A stretch of 64,000 nt of DNA from Eukaryota sp. TZLM1-RC (Eukaryota; Metamonada: BaSk clade), in contig JAUPSS010000002.1 in the NCBI GenBank assembly GCA_040285825.1, positions 930,001-994,000 on the forward strand. Direction: 5' to 3'. Positions 32,100-43,000 of the stretch are shown piece by piece; positions within the stretch are counted from its first letter, which is position 1; each line of letters begins with the position of its first letter. The notes below the pieces were generated by a model. That model was not told the DNA's origin. It made no database searches and was given only the letters and a program-made list of their open reading frames with translations. The position numbers were made by a program, and so were the translations under genes.

Positions 32100-32480
32100 G
32101 ACTATCGAAAGAAAAACGCATTTGAGATCATATCATTCCTTCTCAATGTCCTCCGAAACATAAAGATTTCTGAAATAACAAGGATCGGTATGATTTCTTC
32201 ATCCAGTGAATAATCTGCTGCTTGCTCCTGCTCGTTGACTGCCTCTGCAACTTCTGCCTCTGCAATTTCCTCCATCTCTTCCATCATTTTTACTATTTCA
32301 GCATTCATCCATATGAATAAAAGTCACATATGGCATGTATGCGTCCTCCCGAATATTCCACTTCATCATAAGCATTATTAGGGGAAATGTATTCAACTAC
32401 AGGGTGTTTGCTACCAGCCCATGGTATTTGGAACAAAGAAAGGAGATAGGAATAATGAAATGAAATTGACCACCAAGAAA
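32100..32480. other. Region with no gene assigned
   Basis: A 68-codon acidic/hydrophobic minus-strand frame at 32102-32308 has no recognised homology. Both sides carry the GTGG-rich palindromes, so the interval could be the inside of a small transposon. Confidence 0.3.
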
Positions 32481-32486
32481 ACCACT

Positions 32487-32558
32487 ATGGTGGCACCAAC
32501 CACCACGTGGCACCACGTGGTCCACATGGTGGTAAAATTGGACCACGTGGTGGTGTCC
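32487..32558. repeat. CACGTG-rich inverted-repeat cluster
   Basis: GGTGGCACCAACCACCACGTG (from 32489) repeats the core of the 31955 palindrome. 13-bp arms CACCACGTGGTCC (32511-32523) and GGACCACGTGGTG (32540-32552) form a second hairpin. CACGTG occurs three times in about 45 bp. Confidence 0.8.
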
Positions 32559-32667
32559 GATCACTGGTTATTACACACATCAACTGTGGTTTGCAAATTT
32601 CGCGGATTTCGACCAAATCCATTTCCCACACAATAAATTCCCACACAAAATTCTTCATCTTGCTCTA

Positions 32668-32895
32668 GTGGTTATGGGTTTGAAGTATGACATGCTTCTC
32701 AACCCTGAAACCGACATACGTACTCTCAAAAACCATGCCTACTTATGGATTGACAAGACACAATCAGAAGTGGCTAAGTTCTTCCTTGTGTCTCAGTCTA
32801 CGATCTCGAGGTGGCTGGAAAGAGTTTTTTCTCTATCTCATAAAAAACAGCCTAAAATGCGTGTTTATTGTAACAATTGGAATAAAGATTATTAA
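32668..32895 (+). pseudogene. Helix-turn-helix fragment, probable transposase N-terminus
   Basis: A 75-codon frame with a canonical HTH (KTQSEVAKFFLVSQSTISRWL) preceded by a helical stretch. It ends abruptly, without a catalytic domain. Bipartite HTH plus lost nuclease suggests the start of a DNA transposon protein; a small host DNA-binding protein is less likely. Confidence 0.4.
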
Positions 32896-33027
32896 ATATA
32901 TTTGTATGTAAAAGTATTACCGAAAACCACAACTATTCTGTACTATGTGGCTCTTCTACATTGTCTGCTTTCATGATCTGGTCTTCCACAGATGGTGGCA
33001 TAAATGCTACCGACGAAACTCTTTTTC

Positions 33028-33609
33028 TTAACGAATTGAAGTTCTAAGATCTGCAATAACATCATTAGCTCGTCGAGAGATATACTCAGTCGCTAAGCGC
33101 TTGAAACGTTCAATATCCTGAGCAATGGTAGAGAATATTTGGTCATTTTCTAAGTCTTCTATTTGAAGCTGCGATGGCTTGCGCATTGTCTGGAACAGAT
33201 GGGAAAGGTGTTTTGGCAGAACCGTAAACAACACCTGCAAAACACTGAGACCAACTTTCCCAAGCTGTCAAAGGCCCATCTAACTCTGGGTTCAACGACT
33301 GCAGATCCTCCACAGAAATAGATCTTGCCTGTTTGACAATTTGAATTGCCAACCAGTTTGAATATTGTGGTGCCGTAATATTATCAGGTGATACACGAAC
33401 CGAAAAGTTACGTCAGGTGTTTGCATGTCATCAGGAAAAGCTGCAGTAGAAATGGCATCAAAAGACATCAGTAGAATATATGTGTGGAAGTTTTGAATGT
33501 GTGTGAAATTGGCTTCAGGAATGCATTTTGAGTGAAATCTACAGTACCGAAAGTGTGAATATTGACGAACAAGTCTCTTATCCTCTTTTTGCTTCAACAA
33601 CCATACCAA
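33028..33609 (-). pseudogene. Unrecognised frameshifted coding remnant
   Basis: Three minus-strand frames (33609-33292, 33352-33143, 33240-33028) read on from one another with coding-like composition. The first join is at a T run near 33405, where restoring one base would connect MQTPDVTF to a frame containing SPDNITAPQYSNWLAIQIV. The middle contains LTAWESWSQCFAGVVYGSA; the end is a coiled-coil-like helix. I do not recognise the family. It is broken by at least two frame changes. Confidence 0.45.
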
Positions 33610-33639
33610 TACACAGACTCTTGATGTTAACTGTGGAGC

Positions 33640-35504
33640 TAAAAAGGGTGTCGACTACAAGGAATTGCCCTATGTAGTTTCTATGAAGCTTAGCTGACGT
33701 TGATGAAGCGACTTGACCAGTTGACCTGGAAAGAAGAATGGACTTCAGTAAAGTTCTTTATAGAAGGAACTTCGGAAGCTTGACGACGCTCAGCCTCTTT
33801 CTGCTTCCTTTTAAATCTTGCAAATTCAGATTGAATCTTGGTGATGTATGACGCCTCAGATGTCGATCTTTCAAAGGTTTTAAGGATCTTGCCTGGGTCT
33901 GACCTGAAACTAGTATCCGAACCAAACATGAGCTCATATGGTGAGTTTCCTGTGGTCGAACCCTTGGATGAGTTGATCAACAGTAGTACTTATGGGATGT
34001 ACTCAGATTATGCATCGTAGGCATCAGAGTCTACGACCAGCTTCCTCAAATTGTACAGAAAGTCGCGGTGACGGCGTTCGACTACACCGTTGAACTGACA
34101 AAGGTGAGGGGCAGAGTTAGAAACTTCCATGCCCAGGAACTCGCAAAGAGAGTCGAAGACGGCTTTTAAGTACTCAGGACCGTTGTCGCTATAGACTACA
34201 AACGGGATCCCAAATATAGCACAAATTTTCCATATGAAAGCTTCAGCGCTAAGATTGGCATTGATCTTTTTCAGAGGTGCGATGATCGTTGACCTCGAGA
34301 AGCTGTTCACAGATACTAAAATATACTTGTAACCATCTTGGTCTTCATAAAGAGAAACAATAACATCGATGTTTACTTTAGCGAATGATTTGTCAGCCCA
34401 TAACAAATCATCAGTGGGAACATGCAGTTTGGAAACTGCTGCTGTCTTCTGGCAAGACGGGCATTTTGGGACGATGAAGCATTCCTTAGGCACTCTTTCG
34501 TCAATTTTCTCGGTATAATAAATGGAATAAAACTCCCTCTTGTCTGAATGATATAGGTGAATGACTGAGTGTGTGTTGTGGGACGATATTATTCTAGATA
34601 GTATATCGACCCAATGGTTTTCTTCCCATTTGGTGTTAATAATGTCGAATATGATCTCAGAAAAGATGGTTAATCAACTCAGCACTATTCTGTTCTTGTT
34701 GGGTGTGGTGAACATGTAAGTCAGGTTTGGATGATATGGGAATATAATCAGACGGCCTTTTTGAGGTAGTTCTCGAAACCATTTTCGGTTAGCATCAGCA
34801 AAATAGCGTAAAGCTGTGTCTGCACCCTGGGCCAGTTTTGCTGTGAATTTGTTAACAATTGGCTAAAAAAGCTGATTGGTGTACATTTCCTATTGAACGA
34901 TGTTGTACCAAGGTCTTCAACTGGTTCGATCTGTTCCCATATGACGCCGTTCATGGCTATATCAGAAGTGTCACAACTTATCAAGACATGGCATTCTGTA
35001 GGCGGTAATTTGAAAGACATGTGCTCAACTATTGAACGTTTTGTTTCTCCCAGGTGGAAGTCGTGCACTGCAAGCGACGAGGTTTACCATGAATTAGCTT
35101 GATGGTAGGTGTAGCAAGGTTTGTTACCTGATGAAGCCATTTTCTTAAGAAGTTGACTGAACCGCTAAGACCTCGGGCATTCTTCACTGTCTTTGGTCTT
35201 GCAAGATTCAGCAAAAAGTCAGTGTGCGTAAAGTCGATCATTTTGGACTTGGTTTGGAACCTGTTGCAAAGTACTGTTATTGGGTGTCTTGAAGACACAA
35301 AAGAACACTTGAGCAGCCCAGAGCTATTTGTACCAATACGAATTTGCTCAAAAAAACGTCTAAAATATTTAAGAAACTCATTAAAGGTTCTGATCACTAT
35401 TATAATGTCGTCTATATAGATGAATACTCCATCACCGGAGAAAATCTTGGACATGACATTTTGCGAAACGGCTAACAAATACAAATTGTAACAAATACTT
35501 ATAA
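33640..35504 (-). pseudogene. Truncated Ty3/gypsy pol, 'element 4' (RT palm to integrase)
   Basis: In order on the minus strand: RT palm with GVFIYIDDIIIV (about 35430); RNase H with HVLISCDTSDIAMNGVIWEQ (about 34985); integrase with CPSCQKTAAV, KVNIDVIVSL, VVYSDNGPEYL and NGVVERRHR (34490-34010); and SPYELMFGSD (about 33920). Several stops and frame changes break it; there are no LTRs and no gag. All three catalytic integrase positions are still recognisable. It is related to elements 1 and 3. Its right end lies against the left part of Fanzor copy alpha-3. Confidence 0.8.
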
Positions 35505-35566
35505 GAACTTGTGGCGAATTCAGCAACTTTAGTTTATTTTTTGAACTATGTGGTTATCAAACTCCG
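35505..35566 (+). pseudogene. Fanzor alpha-3, left fragment
   Basis: GAATTCAGCAACTTTAGTTTATTTTTTGAACTATGTGGTTATCAAACTCC aligns by eye base for base with 27605-27655 of alpha-1 (frame ANSATFIDFSNFVVAKL). The copy is interrupted here by a family B retrotransposon and resumes at about 52385. Confidence 0.65.
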
Positions 35567-35809
35567 GTAGAAGGCGGAATTTTTTTAGATGCTTTCCAAA
35601 AATTTGGTTCAACAAAATACAATGAAGAGATTTGATGCCTTTTTCTGGAGGTCACGAATTTAATTTGCTATAATTTAAAGACTATCTCGGTTCTTTCATA
35701 AAAAAGTGAAGCAAAGGCGAGAAAACAAGCAGATTGGGATTTTGTAGAGAAAATCTTGGTTCAATGATTTTAGTCTCATTAGCTCTGATTTAATTTTGTT
35801 AAGTGTTGT
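35567..35809 (+). pseudogene. RLE retrotransposon family B, copy B3, left part
   Basis: Decayed copy of the last 60 codons and 3' UTR of family B (compare 10125-10350): GATGCTTTCCAAAAATTTGG, then AATGAAGAGATTTGATGCC, ...AATCTTGGTTCAATGA. It is cut at 35809 by LTR element 3; the final about 20 bp continue at 52366. Strongly 5'-truncated. Confidence 0.75.
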
Positions 35810-35888
35810 TGTTGGCGCCCTAAGGCTTATATAATATGAATAGAAAATAAATCAGACTTCTCTTTACTACAATAGACTTTAGGCAACA
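35810..35888 (+). repeat. 5' LTR of element 3
   Basis: 79 bp, unusually short; direct repeat of 52283-52361; inverted termini TGTTG/CAACA. Confidence 0.92.
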
Positions 35889-36025
35889 GTAATTATTGGT
35901 CATATTAAAGTCAAGGTATACCGCTCATAACCCCAGTACTTTACTAGTAAACAGCTTCCAGAGACCTTTACAGCATATCAGACATCTTTCAGCAAGATAT
36001 CTTTGACCCCAATTCCTCACCTAAC

Positions 36026-38880
36026 ATGCAGCAACAGGAACCAGCAACATACACACATACACATAACGAAGTGGGTAACGAGGTAACGGACCCGGCTTTC
36101 TCTCCCCTCAAAAGAAAAGATGAAACAGACGAGGCAACGAGAATGGACCCGGCTCCCTCTCCCCTCCCAAATGTAGAACCTGTCTCAAAGGGAACGGATG
36201 GAAATTTCACCTTAGACACGTCTTCCCCACAAGGAGAGTATGAAGAAATACAATCTCAACTAGATGAAATGGAGGGAGAAGATTACTCTTCCGAGAAGTT
36301 CTATAAGCTATTAAGAGAGGATGCAAATAGCTTACCTCGAACATACAGATTTTTGTCTGTTCGAGCAGCTTCCTCCTCTGTGGAGCTATACTCCTAAAAG
36401 AGGCAAAAACGTTGGTTTCCAGACCCTCGGTATGGTTGGGGATACTCAAAAGGTATTACAAATTCCCCTCAACGAAAGGAATGAGCTCATCAAAGCTCTT
36501 GATAAATTGAGCGGAGAGACCTTCAGGGCGTAACGCAGAGCGACGTCCCAGGATCTCTGGCATGGACAAAAGAATTACCAAGATGATGTCCATTTCCATC
36601 AAAGATAGATTGGATTGGAAGGTCTCCTTCCTTGACCAATATGGCAGAAGAATAAGGTTTTTCTCCATCGAGCTGAGAAGTAGGGCCGATTCAGAAGACA
36701 TCCTGCAATCCAAATTGCCTGCCTGGTTTGATCCTAACTTTAATACGGAAATTCATAACTACACGGAGCTAACAGAGGGCGCTCCCACATATTTTAGGGA
36801 ATTCATGGAGCAGGAGGACAGTAGTGAACAGGACAAGCTTGAACCAGTAACACCCTGGTTCGACGCAGACGCTCTGAACAACATTCATACGGATCGATCA
36901 GCTGTATCCACGTATAGGAGCTATCCTAACAACTACATTCAGCAACATGGTAACTCGTTCACGAAACAACGAGATTTTAGACAATGGGTAATGGGAGATC
37001 CATCCACATCTCTCCACCTTCCCAAATTGCCTGTTGTGGCTCCTATGATTTCCGAAAAAAGCCAACCAATACAGGTCTGCTCTATCGACAGCATACCCGA
37101 ACACGGTCCAACAGTGAACGTTCCGGAACCTGTAGCAAGACAAGACGTTACACCTCAGGAAGAACCAACTTCCACTCAACCCATGGAAAGTGAAATTGGA
37201 GATGACATAGAGTTGAACGGGCCAGTCGTTGGAGAAACGGCTCCTCCTCAACACTTAGTAAGAAACTTTTCTTCCGATAGACCCCTGCATATTGAGGACC
37301 TGCAATCCTCAAGAAGCGCTATTGACATGAGCATAGCTAGTAGCCTTCATAGACAGATTGACCCACGGTTTAAGGATATCGACTATAAAAAACCTCGATT
37401 ATCCGCTGATGACCCTATCTATAAGATGTCTATCATAGCTTTTCTTTTAAAATTATCAAACTTGGGATAAATACGGGCGAAAGATAGCTAATAGAAGCTT
37501 TGAAGCCCCAGGTCAATCCGACTAGACCAGAGCCTTCATGATAGCTACCCAGCATTTTGGAGAAGGCCAAGCAGAGATAACCCAAGATAGGATTAAAGAT
37601 CTTTCCGAACATATACGCGACGAGATCACTAGGGACACAACACAGCCTTTGGTAAGGATTGACCTAGCTATAACAGATAAGCTCGGACCACCAATGCACC
37701 ATTATGATTCATTTAGGAGCATGATGATGAGCACTTGCCCTACAGGAATATCTAGCATGAGCGACCCTAGCCTTCTATCTAGATGGCAGAGTCAAGGCTT
37801 ACTCGGTATTGACTATACCGACGCTGACGTCATGGTATTTCGGCTTAAAAGAACGCAATTCACATCATATCATGAAGCATGTACAGCTCTAATGAAGCCT
37901 AGAATTAACTGGAGGAAAATCCACAATAGACATGATGCTGACAACGAGTTTGGTCGTTATGTAGAAGATTTTGGAGACGTCTTAAGAATGACCACCTACA
38001 AGACCGACCTGACCATTCCTTTTTTGATTAGAGGAAGCAGTGGGCTGATAACCATATCTCCCGCTCTAATAGCCGAATACTCCCTTATGGGTTTGGACAA
38101 CTTTGCAATATCAAGCGAACTCCTCCCAGTATGGACTAAGGAATTTGTGTGGAATTCGCTTATCAGAACAACTCTACTCGATTTAATATAGACAACTAGA
38201 AGGCACTTCCTTGCTTGGTGATTCACAGCACGAAACAAGCCCACTATGGACATACTAATGAACAGGGCCAACGAAGAAGATATTTTTTTGGGACTCACGG
38301 CGATGAGAACTTATTCAAGAGGGATAACCCCATCAGCCCAGGCTCCAGTAAAACGAGCAAGACGATCAGGTGGAAAATCGAGAGCAACCCCTCAACACAA
38401 GTACATTCCTGAAAAGCATGAACGAGAAGGTTCGAAGTTTTGTACATTCTGCAGTAACGTCGAAGGTGACAACCCTGTCGGCCACACTGTATTTGAATGT
38501 AAAGACCCTCGTTGTGCTAGAAGCAGAGTACCCAAAGAAGAAAGATTCAGATTGGGAGAACAGGAGACGCCTGATAGTAGAGGCAGTGTAGAAAGGGGCT
38601 GAGCTGGCCGAGGTAGACGTGTACATAGATTTAAATTTAGAGGCCGTGGAGGCCGTTTTAGAGGACATAAAGGAAGAGGTCAGTATAGACCTTTATATAA
38701 CACCAACACAACAGAGGACATATCATCAAACGCATCCTTCACTGAGACAAAACCGACCCGTTCAAGTACGGTTCCTCACAAACGAATCAACAACAGCAAG
38801 CGGAACAGCAAGACAGGCAACTTTCCTCATCGGGTACATATCAATGCAATCAATTAAAATCAATCAACAACCGATTTAGG
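36026..38880 (+). pseudogene. Element 3 gag, frame-broken
   Basis: Successive frames 36026-36397, 36562-37470, 37538-38191 and 38246-38602 carry an acidic Thr/Glu/Pro-rich N-terminus (MQQQEPATYTHTHNE), a helical capsid-like middle and a zinc knuckle-like CTFCSNVEG...GHTVFEC (about 38440-38500), then an Arg/Gly-rich stretch. At least three stops or frame changes interrupt it. The first ATG lies 138 bp after the LTR, unlike elements 1 and 2. Confidence 0.65.
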
Positions 38881-39907
38881 AAACCCGGTCAACAACTTTC
38901 CAACAGCTCAACAAAATCTTTTCATTCCTCCACAAATTCACCAAACCAGCTCTGATATCAATAGTATTTTTGATATTAATTCTACGGTTAGTGAAAACCA
39001 CATCAGATCCCAGCGTTCTCCATTTCTAAGACTGGAGATATCAATAAACGATATCAAAATGATTGCAACTATTGATTCGGCTGCGTTTTGTTCAGTTATT
39101 ACTGCAGACTTAGCTGAACAATGCCATATGTCAATCAATAGCAAAGATACTATTCAGTTTTTACCAGCTAATAATGTATCTACAAAATCGCTTGGGAGTG
39201 CAACTGGTATTCTGTCGTTTAACGTAGGAAGCATTGCGCAACGAATTCACTATAAACATACTCTTTCCATAATCCAGGGTTCGAACAAATTACTAATAGG
39301 GACCGACATGTTAAAAGCACTTGGGCTTCAGACGAATGATGGTCTTTTCATTAGATTAGACAAAGAACACCGCACTTTGTTAAATGCAGAATCAGAATTC
39401 GACTCTAGAATCGCTCAACATTCGATTGGGAACTTAGATAACCAATCACCAAGTCGTTCTGATTTTGAGGAGCAATTAACAAGATATGGATGTGAGATAA
39501 AATTAGATGATAGTAATAATAAATTACAATTAACGAGTCTACTTGAAATTTTCAGCGATGTTTTTAGTGAAACTCCAAACAAAAAAGGTATTAATTGTAG
39601 TCCTCTTACAATCTTCTTTCGCGATGAAAACGTTATTGTATGCAAACCTGCTAGACGGTTAAACCCAAGCAAATTAGAAATGGCCAACAAAATATTCGAC
39701 GATTTGACAGAAATGGGTTATGCAGTTGAATCCAATTATAGATTCAGCTCTCCTATTGTCCTAGTTATCTACCCAGATGATAGAAAACCTAGATTAACTG
39801 GTGACTTTAGTGGTAAAGATGGTGGTAATGCCCATGCAATTTCTGTCGAACCTAATTTACCGCGGATTAGTGACATATTAGAATTTTTAAGTAGAGCTGA
39901 CTACATT
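38880..39907 (+). pseudogene. Element 3 protease and RT N-terminal part, cut by element 2
   Basis: Protease: ATIDSAAFCSVI (the usual DSGA/DTGA is DSAA, Gly to Ala) and LLIGTDMLKALGL. Then the RT fingers: PARRLNPSKLEMANK, FSSPIVLVIYPDDRKPRLTGDF and LPRISDILEFLSRADYI. The frame is interrupted at 39907 and resumes after element 2 at 47248 as ATLDLPKPFWQMNV, motif A of RT with its Asp. Confidence 0.78.
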
Positions 39908-40053
39908 TGTTGGGTTTCGTGCACAAGTAAATAGCATTACAAACGGAGACAGATGTTTATCAATGCAACAAGGAAAATCAAAGATAAAATTACAACAATC
40001 TAAATATAGCAGTGACACGTCATCACTTAAACTACTATGGCTAAGAGCCAACA
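39908..40053 (-). repeat. 3' LTR of element 2
   Basis: 146-bp direct repeat of 47098-47243. The pol stop codon (minus strand TAG, 40056-40054) abuts it. Confidence 0.93.
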
Positions 40054-43000
40054 CTACCTCTTCTTTCTTTTTCCACGGGTTTTCTTCTTAGGAACATCTT
40101 CAATGAGCAGCATAAAACGTTTGTAGGCAGCAGTATTCTTGATTGAGTCTACAGGTTGTACAGTACTGGTTCCATCTGACCAGATTATAGTAGCATCGTT
40201 GTTTTCGATAGAATCGATGGCATCTATGACATGTTCCCCTTTATCAGCGGCGACGTAAGAATCAAGAATTTCTTTAGGCAGGGAGGAAGTACAAGGTTTA
40301 ACTAAGTGGATTGAGGTTTTAAGCAAGTTCTTAGTAATAGGATTCTTCACTAGGATCGAAGAGTTGGTAAGTTGTTTTTCAACAACATAAGGTCCTACAA
40401 AATGGCCATGAAGCTTGGCTGGTTTGTCTCGAAGAACAAACACACGATCACCAGGTTGAAGCTTACAGGTTAAAGGAGCACTAGGTTCAATGGCAATAGA
40501 ATCCAGATCTATTTTATTCCAAGAGTCGGTAAGGGTTTGAGTCAAGGAAGTAAGATGAGCAAGGTAATCAGGAAGGTCAGGTTGGTTAGCAGGAGGTTTG
40601 AGGGATTCAAGCATCTCATGAGGAAGAAGTCGAGGGGAAGTATTAGTTCCAAAGAGTAAGAAATAAGGAGAGGTTCCAAGAGATTTCCTAGGGTGAGAAT
40701 TTACAATAAGCTGGCAGATTGGTATATAATCTGACCAGTTCTGGTAGTCAGCGAAATCAAGTAACAGTTTTCTCAGGGCTTGGAGGACAGTACGATGTTG
40801 TCTTTCGACAAGTCCATTAGATTGATGAAAGTGAGGAATGGACAAGGTGTGTTCAATATTCAAGAATTGACAGAGTAGAGAAAAGACCTTATTAGAGAAT
40901 TCAGGTCCATTATCGGAATGGATCGAACGAGGAGCTCCAAAGACGGAGTAGACGTGAACAAGGATAGAATTTACCACAGTAAGAGCGGTAACATCGGCAA
41001 CTGGGACAAGAATTGAAAATTTGGAAAAGGCGTCTACGAAGTGGATAACATATTTGTTACCATAGGAGTCAACAGACAGAGGACCAATAGTATCACAATG
41101 TAGATACTCGAAAGGGCGTTTAGCGGAGTTAAGAGAACCTGTAGTGGGAATAGAGTTCTTAAGAATTGGAGAAATTTTCTGGCAGGGAATACATCCAGCG
41201 ATATGAGAGAATAGATCGGCTTTCATGTTAGGCCAGTGGAAGTCGGAATCTTTTAGTTTCTTCCAGGCAATATCTATGGGTGGATGGCCAGATTCTACTG
41301 AACCATGAGTCAGTAGTAGGATCTCGGGACGGAGAGATGGAGGGATCAAAATCTTAGGCTGAGAGGAATTTAGCATTTTTAATCCACTACTTCTGTGAAT
41401 GTAGGAGTCAGCGAATAGAGAATCAGAATCGGACAACTTCTGTTGTTCTTTAAAAATCTTACTTAGGAACTTTGAACTAGGAGATGGGTTTTGGTTAGAT
41501 AGCAGCGACTCAGAGGATTCGGACTGTTGAGACTCAGAAGTTTCGGCAACTATACAGAAGGCAGTTTCCATGTCGACGTCGGAAGAGCTGGATATCTCAA
41601 TGATTTCTTCAGCAGTTCTAGGGTCACAAGGAGGAGGTGAGGAATCTGATTGTCCAGATTGGCTTCTAAGGAATTGTCGATGGTTGACAAGTTCAGGGAA
41701 CCATCGTTTTAGTGAGTCAAAACGAGAGAGGGCAGGTTCAATAACAAAGAAGGGATGAAGAAATTTTCTTCCTTCGCTATCGTGGTAGACAAAACCGCTA
41801 TAACTTCCGGTTCTAGTAACTGGAAGAATTCTTTCGTAGATCAAGAAATCTTGGCGAGAAGGACGAGGGCGAGGAGTACCTATAATAAGCGGTTCAATGT
41901 CATCGATATGGCAACAGTACTGAGTTGGGTGAAAGGATTCGGCTAGTAATGGTTCAGAAGTTGAAAGGTCAGCTAAAGCGTAGCTGATTCGAATTGAGTG
42001 AGACCCAGGATCAATTTGATCAGACCAAATGGTTTCGAAGCAAGGAATAGGGAAGTCACAAGGGGCCATTTCGTCATCGGCAAAATGGTGGATATACCAT
42101 ATACAGGGTTTGAGGAGACACAAAGGTATAAAGGTGGTAATATCTCGAGAGGGATCGAGCAAGTAAGGTCGGTGGCGGATATGATCAGAGAGGACTCGGG
42201 TGTTTTCATATCCATTCCAGTTTGAGTGATCACGACTAATCCTGTTCGGATCGAGGGCAGGAGTTCCACAGGTAGAGTACAAGGGAGTGGAGTTGTGCAA
42301 GGCCCAGTGATAGAGTTGTTCGTCTAAGACAGTGATAGGGAGGTCTAGCGTGGGAATGCTGGGGATATCATGAGGATATTCGTCGTTGGTGTCAGTCTTA
42401 GTAGCACGGGTATGGAGATCTAGAAGACTGAGACGATGAGGGTGAGGAAGTTTCCAGCAGGCAGAAATATATTTTGAACGGTCAGGGTCAATTAAGAAGT
42501 CTTCAAATCGACGAGAGATAAATCGGTTATGATCGATGTTGAAAGGATACATATGTGTAGGCAAAGGTAGGAGATGAAAGATATTAAGGTGATAATATAA
42601 ATCGTCCAAGGAGACTGAGGAGCAGAGGCGATTCAATCTGATTATTAGTGCATTAGCGGGAATGGTATCAGGATGATAATTCAGAGAAGGAATTTTAGGA
42701 TGGTGGAAGTAAAGTTTCAAGTTCAAATTGCCATGTTGGATCAGGTCATTAAGATTATGAGTTGAAGAGTCAACAAATTCACGGACATGCATTCTGGGTA
42801 AGTCAGTTGAGAGGATAAAGAAAAAGGCCATACAGTTACGATCAATGAGGTCTCTGTGGACGGAGTTAGTTATTGGTTCAAAATGAGAAAAGTGTTTTAA
42901 GGCGTTAATCTCGGCGAAGGCGGATTTGGGATGTCTTGAAGCAGAAGGGTGAATTACTTTGGCAGCGTCTTCATATGAGAGGTTATACCAGGTTATCGGA

